Part shown: positions 58,501 to 64,000 of the stretch, in pieces | How positions within the stretch are numbered: the first letter of the stretch is position 1 | Layout of the letters: each line of letters begins with the position of its first letter | Source: Trichostrongylus colubriformis | Lineage: Eukaryota > Nematoda > Chromadorea > Rhabditida > Trichostrongylidae | Assembly: GCA_963978905.1 (NCBI GenBank) | Contig: OZ022259.1 | Span: 30,729,994 to 30,793,993 of the forward strand | DNA: 64,000 nucleotides | Direction: 5' to 3' | Translations under genes and position numbers: made by a program | The notes under the pieces: model-generated | The model's database searches: none | What the model saw: only the letters and a program-made list of their open reading frames with translations | Told to the model about the DNA's origin: nothing

Positions 58501-61500
58501 AAGCTTACGGGAATGTGATGAAGAACAAAGCACTGGTCTCACTAGTACTCCGAAACAATATTTGGTGCGTTTAGCGGCATGACACTTAGGTGATTGTATC
58601 AAAAGCCTGCCAACCCGATCTGCCCGATTTCTTCACTTTCCGAGACGTCCGTCGAACTTCTCAGAACTTGATACCATTGATCTCGTGCTGGGGTCCTCAA
58701 CTAGAGGCAAGGTCTGACGAGTCAGTCATCTTATTGTTAGCATGGAGTCACGTAAGGTAGCCCTGTGAAAGATTTGGGAAGGAATGTATGGGTAAACTTG
58801 TGTGTCAAGGGCGGGTGAGATATGAAGATATCTTGAGCCGGTATCCTTGCTGGAGCAGGATAACCTATGAACTGATGTGCCTTGTTACACAAGTTGCGGG
58901 TGAAGCTGTGAAAGGGTTGATTTTTCATTCACTCTACTGACGCCAACCAAACATTGCAATACATTGGCACCCGTAATTTTGAGACATCCTGTAGAATTAA
59001 GTCGGTCCTTTCAGGTGTTGGAACGTGTAAAGGCATTTGCTGCGAAGGAAGGTCGGCAACCGCGTATTATGGTAGCTAAGATGGGTCAAGATGGACATGA
59101 TCGGGGCGCCAAAGTTGTGGCTACTGGGTTTGCAGATCTTGGTGAGTGCGATAATGTCATCACACGTCCACTGGAAAATTAGTTCCTTTGTACTCGTATA
59201 TTTATGTTGTATTTGCCCAATAATGGCAACATGCAAAGTTTTACGCGAAAAATGAGGATGCGCTAGGAACAGCTCCCCAAATTCTTGGCCGGGTGTGCGG
59301 AGTAAACTGCCAAACTTTCCGAGTGAGACTGTTCACGTAACTTTCTGTTCTTGTAATGCGTCTCCGACCTCGGCGGACGATGGGTTGAATACTTACTCGT
59401 AGGCCCGCCCACCCGGCCAAGACTTTATGGTGCTGTATCTTAACTGGACTTAACCGGATTTGGATTTTTTCGCGTGAAACTTTGCATGCTGCCCACATCG
59501 GGCAAATGCAACATAAATATTAGGTTGATTCATAATAAATCGGACAAATTGACCAATTTTAATCATTGTCGTACAACTTTTTTACGACAACAGGGATTCA
59601 CTTGAAATATACTCCATCTTTATCGATGACCTTCTGCCACGGTATAGGCAGATCATGGATGCCCTTGCTCCAGAAGGCCGGAAGCTGGAGCTCGAAGAAG
59701 TTGCCGAGTGCCGCCTTGACCTCGTCGCGAGTTTTGAAGTCTTGGCCGTCCAGGTGGCGTTGGCTGTGGGAGAAAAGGTGGAAATCTGAAGGGGCCAGGT
59801 CTGGGGAGTACGGTGGGTATAGAAGTACGGTCCAACTGTACGACAGCAGCTCGGCCTTGGTCGATCTTGCGAAGTGCGGTCTGTGGAAGTAGACACGTTG
59901 TCGTGCTGGAAGTAGACATGTGACCGCCGCCGTAGCGAACTTTGGACATTGGCCTTTAATTCTCGTAATTGACGAACGTAGACGTCGGCGGATACTGTGG
60001 TACCTTCATCGAGAAGCTCCCAGTACTCTACGCCGTGTACGCTCCACCAACCGCGGTTTTCGTCTTCGATGGAATAGTCGCCTGACGCAAACTTCGAATG
60101 CTACAACTACAGTGTACTTCTGCCGGGGGCATGCTCCTTGTGAATTTCTTTCAGACGTCTGCCGATATCCGCGGGTTCCTGGCCAGATAGCGATAGAAAT
60201 AGTATGACGTTGCGGATGTGGTCTCTGGACGGCTTGAAATCGTGCGGCATGGTGGCGGAATGAAACTACTTTGGAGTGATTATTTTGCGGTACTTTGAAG
60301 AGCTTTTCATACTCATTCCAACGGTACCTCGCGCGTCCATTTTCGTTAATTCGTTACTGAGTTATGATCTCTAGAAATCATCACTACCATTTGTCCGATT
60401 TATTATGAATCAACCTAATATATGGGTAGTATAGAAACTCATTTCTCCGTAAACGATACTTTGAGTAGACCGTCCTTGGTAAAAATGCGAAACTATAATA
60501 GGATTCGACGTGGATGTGGGGCCGCTGTTCCAAACACCAGCCGAAGCTGCTCAGCAAGCCGTAGACGCAGATGTTCACGTGATTGGAGCAAGCAGTCTGG
60601 CTGCGGGACATCTTACGCTCGTGCCTCAACTGGTTCAAGAACTCGCCAAGTTGGGAAGAGAGTAAGTTGGAACATTTTTTGCAAGAAGGTGAGGTGAAGA
60701 GAAGCAGATTTTAGTGTTAGGTGATTTTAGGGACATTCTCGTAGTTGTTGGTGGTGTGATTCCTCCGCAAGATTACGATACCCTTTTCAAAGCCGGTGCC
60801 GATCTCATCTTTGGACCAGGAACACGACTTCCAGATTGCGCCAATCAGGTTCGGAAGTTGTTATGACCACGGAAGAGGCTAGATAGGGAAAAAAGTCGTG
60901 GCAATAGATAATCTCTTCGGTAAAAGTTATAACGGAAAAAGCCCTGCTTTTTCTCTAAGAATGATTTCACATGAATAAGTAAATGTGTACTTGTAATAAA
61001 AAGACACCTTGCTTGATCGAATACTTTGCGTACATCCTCTGTGAAGTGTGGTAACATCTCTGTTTAAAAAAAAAGAATAAGATAAAAGAAAAGCCTGCCG
61101 GCAAGCTGTTGGACATTTAGGCATGGCCGACAGAAGGGCCCGAGTCGCTTTCGTGATTCAATTACCATGCTGAAGTACATGGGGTTCGCTATTATTTTTT
61201 GCACGCTATCAGGCCCCACCGTAGCGATATCGTCCTGCCATTAAACCTTTTCGGAATTATTTGAGGAATTTTGAATCTAACTTGTCTTCTTGAGGGCACA
61301 TTCTATTCTCGCTGAAAGCATCATCTGATCGAGTAGCGTGGGGGTCTGTCGCCATCAATCCTTCCAGCAGGTGCGCCCCAATGACCTTCCATTAATGGGA
61401 ATTTAACATCTTCAGATAGGCGTGAAGGGTGTCTTTGGGAGCCCATGATTTCATCCGTTATGTGTATCTTTGCTCTTTTAATGGTTCAAGAATGCCCGAC

Positions 61501-62095
61501 TATCGGTGAAAATGGGGATGCTATTGTTATGAGGAAGTCATAAAATGCTCCACAGCGCTGAATTTCTTAGCATCACTGACGTGTCAAGCTGTACATTTAA
61601 GCATATGCATTACCTCAAGAGAGTCATGCACGGAAGCATTAGTCTCTGTTACTCATGTTACTGTAAGTTACTAATGTTGTACTTGCTTGATAGGGGCCAC
61701 ATGCGCAGTTTCAAGCGAAAATACTAGAATGCGGCTTGGATACAGCTCTTCAAAGTGGTGGCCGAGGAGGCGGGCCTCAGAGTGAATGAACTCCCCGTCA
61801 ACCACGTGAAAGGTGGGGTGCCCCCTCACCTCCCACGTGGTTGACGGGGGGGGGGGTCATTTCGATAGCACCAAAATGGTATTCGACGCTACTGCATGTA
61901 TGCCCCCTATTAATAGGCCGATTAACTATCTAGTTAGTCGCCTTGCTTGCTTCTAAAATTGCGATATTCAGGTTTATAAGATCGTCTTAGAGGAATGACG
62001 TGACATTCTTAAATCTCAATAGTGTAGTGATATGGATAATTTAGGTTCTCGACAAGCTTGAAAATCCCCAGAAAAGGCATACTGTGAAATCATAA
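46555..62095 (+). CDS. mmcm-1: Methylmalonyl-CoA mutase, tandem copy B
   Basis: Second mutase gene with the same reaction and mitochondrial setting as copy A. Exons: 46555-46599, 49952-50140, 50896-51077, 51146-51227, 51291-51392, 54089-54197, 54265-54338, 55189-55338, 55394-55525, 55579-55755, 55861-55932, 56365-56520, 56639-56767, 56833-56936, 57978-58050, 59015-59141, 60502-60661, 60731-60848, 62045-62095; 743 residues. All exon lengths equal those of copy A except exon 2, which is one codon shorter. Exon 1 is [15 protein letters not shown]. The [21 protein letters not shown] and DGHDRG motifs are intact. Intron 13 has a GC donor (CAG|GCACGT). Differences from A include KIDQF for TIDQF in exon 8 and a different C-terminus ([10 protein letters not shown]). 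The introns are loaded with transposons. It looks functional. Confidence 0.94.
47576..47880. repeat. Long hairpin-forming inverted repeat
   Basis: CTCTGAGCAGAGTTATGGAG, GTAGGTTTGAAAGCCCGTAG and CACGCGAGCC on the left are mirrored on the right by GGTTCGCGTGCTACGGGCTT and CCTCCATAACTCCGCTCAGA. The arms are about 100 bp with roughly 100 bases between, inside the element at 47316-49636. Confidence 0.85.
48166..49529. mobile_element. 1.36-kb element nested in the 47.3-kb element
   Basis: It starts GGGTCAAGCCTCCGTTGAGG and ends with the imperfect inverse (CCTCAACTGGACGCTTGACC, then CTGT). A nine-base direct repeat GTCCGAGCA flanks it (48157-48165, 49530-49538). Both ends carry GGGGGGTCGTATT-like motifs, four in all (about 48200, 48230, 49451, 49482). 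The interior has no recognised protein. Confidence 0.72.
50500..50740 (-). repeat. Repeat R2, uninterrupted copy (mutase B intron 2)
   Basis: The reverse complement matches 9975-10140 joined to 15262-15415, including the GCCAGCGAGGGCGG-type segment and the AATATGAAAAAAGGGGTGCT end. This is the empty-site relative of the repeat invaded by the LTR element. Confidence 0.72.
52252..52486. repeat. 235-bp foldback element (mutase B intron 5)
   Basis: Arms of about 78 bp begin GGTGTATATCGTTAGGACAG and contain GTCGCGTGGCCGTGTTC, mirrored on the right, with about 70 bases between. Degraded pieces of the same motif appear at about 30719, 36640, 42300 and 54485, so it is a dispersed family. Confidence 0.85.
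53512..53586 (-). repeat. tRNA-derived SINE-like sequence
   Basis: On the minus strand ATGGCTCAGTGGTAGCGTC fits a Pol III A box and D arm, and GGTTTGATCCCCGCC fits a B box and T arm about 30 bases on. The acceptor stem and anticodon arm are poor, so this is a SINE head or tRNA pseudogene rather than a working tRNA. Confidence 0.5.
54813..55126. mobile_element. 314-bp TTAA-flanked MITE (mutase B intron 7)
   Basis: Inverted ends AGGCACATTTCGCGATAAT lie between TTAA duplications (54809-54812, 55127-55130). No protein is encoded. Part of the interior (AGATCCTTGGGT, GGTTCGAGCAGG) resembles 50225-50400 in intron 2, another fragment of the family. Confidence 0.87.
56768..56832 (+). other. GC-AG intron (mutase B intron 13)
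   Basis: The exon must end ATCACACAG at 56767 by comparison with copy A (ATCACAGAG|GTACCC). The intron starts GCACGT, runs 65 bp and ends CTCTTCAG. Copy A has a normal GT at the same place. Confidence 0.82.
57199..57630. mobile_element. 432-bp TTAA-flanked foldback MITE (mutase B intron 14)
   Basis: The left end AGGAATCGTCCACGGAAAAA and the inverse of the right end (TTTTTCCGTGAACGATTCCC) are flanked by TTAA (57195-57198, 57631-57634). The arms extend over 100 bp, sharing TTTATGTTGTATTTGCCTAA. Related copies lie at 59165-60465 and, as fragments, at 41517 and 61617. Confidence 0.86.
59523..60415 (-). mobile_element. Deleted mariner element
   Basis: Inverted ends GGTTGATTCATAATAAATCG are flanked by TA (59521-59522, 60416-60417). 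At 893 bp it is shorter than the usual 1.3 kb because the middle of the transposase is missing. Confidence 0.92.
59598..60250 (-). pseudogene. Mariner transposase remnant
   Basis: The N-terminus starts at 60250 ([14 protein letters not shown]) and keeps part of the helix-turn-helix region ([15 protein letters not shown]). An internal deletion with frame changes follows, leaving [14 protein letters not shown], then VYFQHDN in the second-aspartate region. In another frame the C-terminus has [16 protein letters not shown], the third catalytic aspartate of the DD34D type. The stop is at 59598. The first catalytic aspartate region is gone, so it is inactive. Confidence 0.88.
61617..61900. repeat. 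MITE fragment with a GC-rich hairpin (mutase B intron 18)
   Basis: 61617-61730 resembles the left arm of the 57199-57630 element. At 61793-61848 CCCCGTCAACCACGTG is perfectly mirrored by CACGTGGTTGACGGGG, with further pairing inside. Confidence 0.65.
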
Positions 62096-63376
62096 TTCAA
62101 AAGAAGAACAAGTTACTGTAATATGTCGATACTAACACTTATACTGTTTTATAAAAGACTAAAATCTCGTATAGTTTCTTTCAATGCGACTTTAGTGCTT
62201 GGTAATTGACTACAACGCCGTTAAAGTGCGCATTGTGTTCGCCGAAAATTCGGCCGATTAGGCCACTAAAGGGACGAGGGTATTCCCAAATAATCAAAAA
62301 TCTTATTCACATTTCGGCCTATGTATAAATATATGGTGGAATATCTTTGTTTTGCAGTGAAGAGAAGAGAAACTTAATTTGCCCCCTCAAGAGTCCTCCA
62401 CGTTCCCTTTATCAGGTGAACTGGTTAGGAGGAGCCTCTTCCCTTACCGATGGTGGGGCAGAAACACCCTCAACGATTTTACACACATAATAATCGGGTG
62501 AATGTTCCGGGTGAAGGTGGAATTGGGCCCAAATCAGACCCGTGCAACAGGGGTTGTGTGGTGGAAGTAGAGGTGGTGCTGACTTGACCCTTTTCTGGAT
62601 ACAGTGCTTATAGGCACCGGAAAGGGACAAGAAACGAAAGCGTATTTAGCAAGACTGCCCCTATGAACGAGCTTCGAAGCGAAAATCGCACTGAAAAACG
62701 CGGTTATGGGGCACTACTGCGATTCTAGTGCGCATCACTCTGTGCTGCACGCTTCAGGGGGCTGATGCCAGTGCCATTTGATGATCGAAATCGATTTCTG
62801 ATTAATTTTGATGATGTAAATGGGAGAGATGTAAATTGATCAACATTTTTTCATGATGATGTAAAACTTGTGAAACAGCGACAAACAAGTGAAACAATGA
62901 AAGGGAGATAAGCGAAACTGTCTTGAGTACAATCAGTCCTACCGATCATTCTTCAGTGAGCGGTCGAAAAATGATTCTACTATTGTGACTCACAATCAGG
63001 GTCTCAGGGTCGAGCGTTGCGTTGCGTAAAGTTTTTGAAAAATAGCACCCCTGTTGTAGTATGAACCGCCTTACTTTCCTTGACTGTGTACCGCACTTTC
63101 CCTACTGCACTGGTGCAGTTGCTGTACCAAACCTCTCCTAAAAAAATTCGCCAATCAATAGCCATAGTATCGCTACCTAGTACAAGGTATGGATAATCGA
63201 TTGACGACCTTTTTATTTCGAGACCATCTCATCGGCCCACGGCCAAAAACTCCCTACAAAAAGCTCATCGCCTAACGAAGAATCACTTCAAGAAAATACG
63301 TTCGACGCCTCCACAGTTCCTCATTCCATACTTGAACCTGACCACAATGTTTTTTTTTCTGAGTGGAGTTATTTAT
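62096..63376. other. Intergenic DNA downstream of mutase B
   Basis: No clear AATAAA is seen close to the stop. No gene is recognised; frames lack conserved motifs. Short AT-rich repeats, GATGATGTAAA, recur near 62810-62870. Confidence 0.45.
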
Positions 63377-63378
63377 TA

Positions 63379-63888
63379 GGTTGGACGGGAAGTTCTGGGA
63401 CACTTTTTGTTTTTTCCTGTAGAAACCTGTAAAGCTTCGGGAGCATTTGGTAGTGGGGGGTATATGAAGCGTCTGAAAAGGGCTTCTGAATAGCACATTC
63501 ATATTCTCTACGGCTTCAACTAGCAGTGAATTTACGGCAATTTCGCGAAAGGTGCGAAATTCACGAACACCGCCTCGGTTCCTCAGCATGCGAGGCCACT
63601 AACAAAATTAACCAGTCGATGGACCCAGGTACTGTCTCTCATATGGCGGCAGCCCGATGGCTCGATCGGCTCAAATTGGAACAGGAAAATATTCAAAAAA
63701 TTGCATTGAGAAAAAAACTTTTTTTTTTGAAAATTTTCAAAAAAATAGGAAACTGTTACCATCCAACACGACAGCCACTGCCGATCTCTACTGCAGGCAA
63801 TTGGACACCGGAGCGCCAAAACTTACCGGAAAAATGGACCAAGACCAAGGTTTTTCTCACAAGGTGTCCCAGAACTTCCCGTCCAACC
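63379..63888 (+). mobile_element. 510-bp mariner-derived element
   Basis: Ends GGTTGGACGGGAAGTTCTGG, inverted at the right, are flanked by TA (63377-63378, 63889-63890). The plus strand keeps a piece of a mariner transposase N-terminus (MDPGTVSHMAAARWLDR, from 63619) that then degenerates. The catalytic core is absent. Confidence 0.88.
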
Positions 63889-63890
63889 TA

Positions 63891-64000
63891 ATATTTTTTT
63901 GAGGCGTAACTTGAAAAAACACCGAGAGAGTGTCAGTGGCCGAGATGAAGGAGGAGCCAATGCGGCATCGCGTCACTCTGTTCTCGACACTGTTTTTCGC
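63891..64000. other. Window end, nothing recognised
   Basis: About 110 bases of unassigned sequence, cut by the window edge. Confidence 0.5.

Larger units (their letters stand above)
59165..60465. repeat. TTAA-type MITE split by a mariner element (mutase B intron 16)
   Basis: The left arm (TATTTATGTTGTATTTGCCC at 59199) and the right part resuming after 60417 (GAAACTCATTTCTCCGTAAACG) match the element at 57199-57630. The mariner remnant occupies 59523-60415. Confidence 0.75.

Noticed and set aside
32805..62095. The two mutase genes as collapsed or duplicated haplotypes
   Set aside because: Most introns do not align and exons differ at many silent sites, so they are paralogues; only the exon 8-10 block is nearly identical.
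1..64000. CRISPR arrays, bacterial operons or ribosome-binding sites
   Set aside because: No regularly spaced short repeats were seen, and the spliced genes and transposons are eukaryotic.

Overview
The window looks like chromosomal DNA of a nematode, most likely a clade V (strongylid-type) species. Genes are cut into many short exons, with pyrimidine-rich acceptors ending in CAG and likely spliced-leader acceptors just before start codons. The three conserved proteins are animal mitochondrial enzymes, and the transposons are Tc1/mariner, BEL/Pao, Gypsy-like and many MITEs. The species is inferred; I could not search a database.

Layout. 1-5.1 kb: a frameshifted Tc1/mariner element and several foldback/MITE repeats. 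5.1-8.8 kb (+): a 12-exon gene for the mitochondrial trifunctional protein beta subunit (3-ketoacyl-CoA thiolase, HADHB/hadb-1 type). 10.1-15.3 kb: an LTR retrotransposon in minus orientation with near-identical 278-bp LTRs and a 4-bp target duplication. It keeps only the end of an integrase but carries, on the opposite strand, a three-exon gene of unknown function. 15.6-24.8 kb (+): a 9.1-kb BEL/Pao element with 736-bp LTRs differing at one visible base. Its single polyprotein frame is interrupted only by a 748-bp MITE, and it has an unusual zinc-finger extension after the integrase. 24.8-32.8 kb: repeats and no convincing gene.

32.8-62.1 kb (+): two tandem, structurally identical 19-exon genes for methylmalonyl-CoA mutase (mmcm-1 type), called A (32805-42714) and B (46555-62095). 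Both predict full-length enzymes (744 and 743 residues) with an intact cobalamin-binding motif. They share every intron position and phase, but most introns do not align; exons 8-10 and the introns between them are far more alike than the rest, which suggests gene conversion. Gene B is expanded by nested transposons in its introns. 62.1-64 kb: intergenic DNA with a mariner-derived element.

The thiolase completes long-chain fatty-acid beta-oxidation, and the mutase interconverts methylmalonyl-CoA and succinyl-CoA in propionate metabolism, so all three genes serve mitochondrial acyl-CoA chemistry. In parasitic worms that ferment to propionate the mutase can run in the reverse direction, which could give a duplicated mutase physiological meaning; that is inference. 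The most unusual item is the intron-containing antisense gene inside the recently inserted LTR element at 13391-14058.
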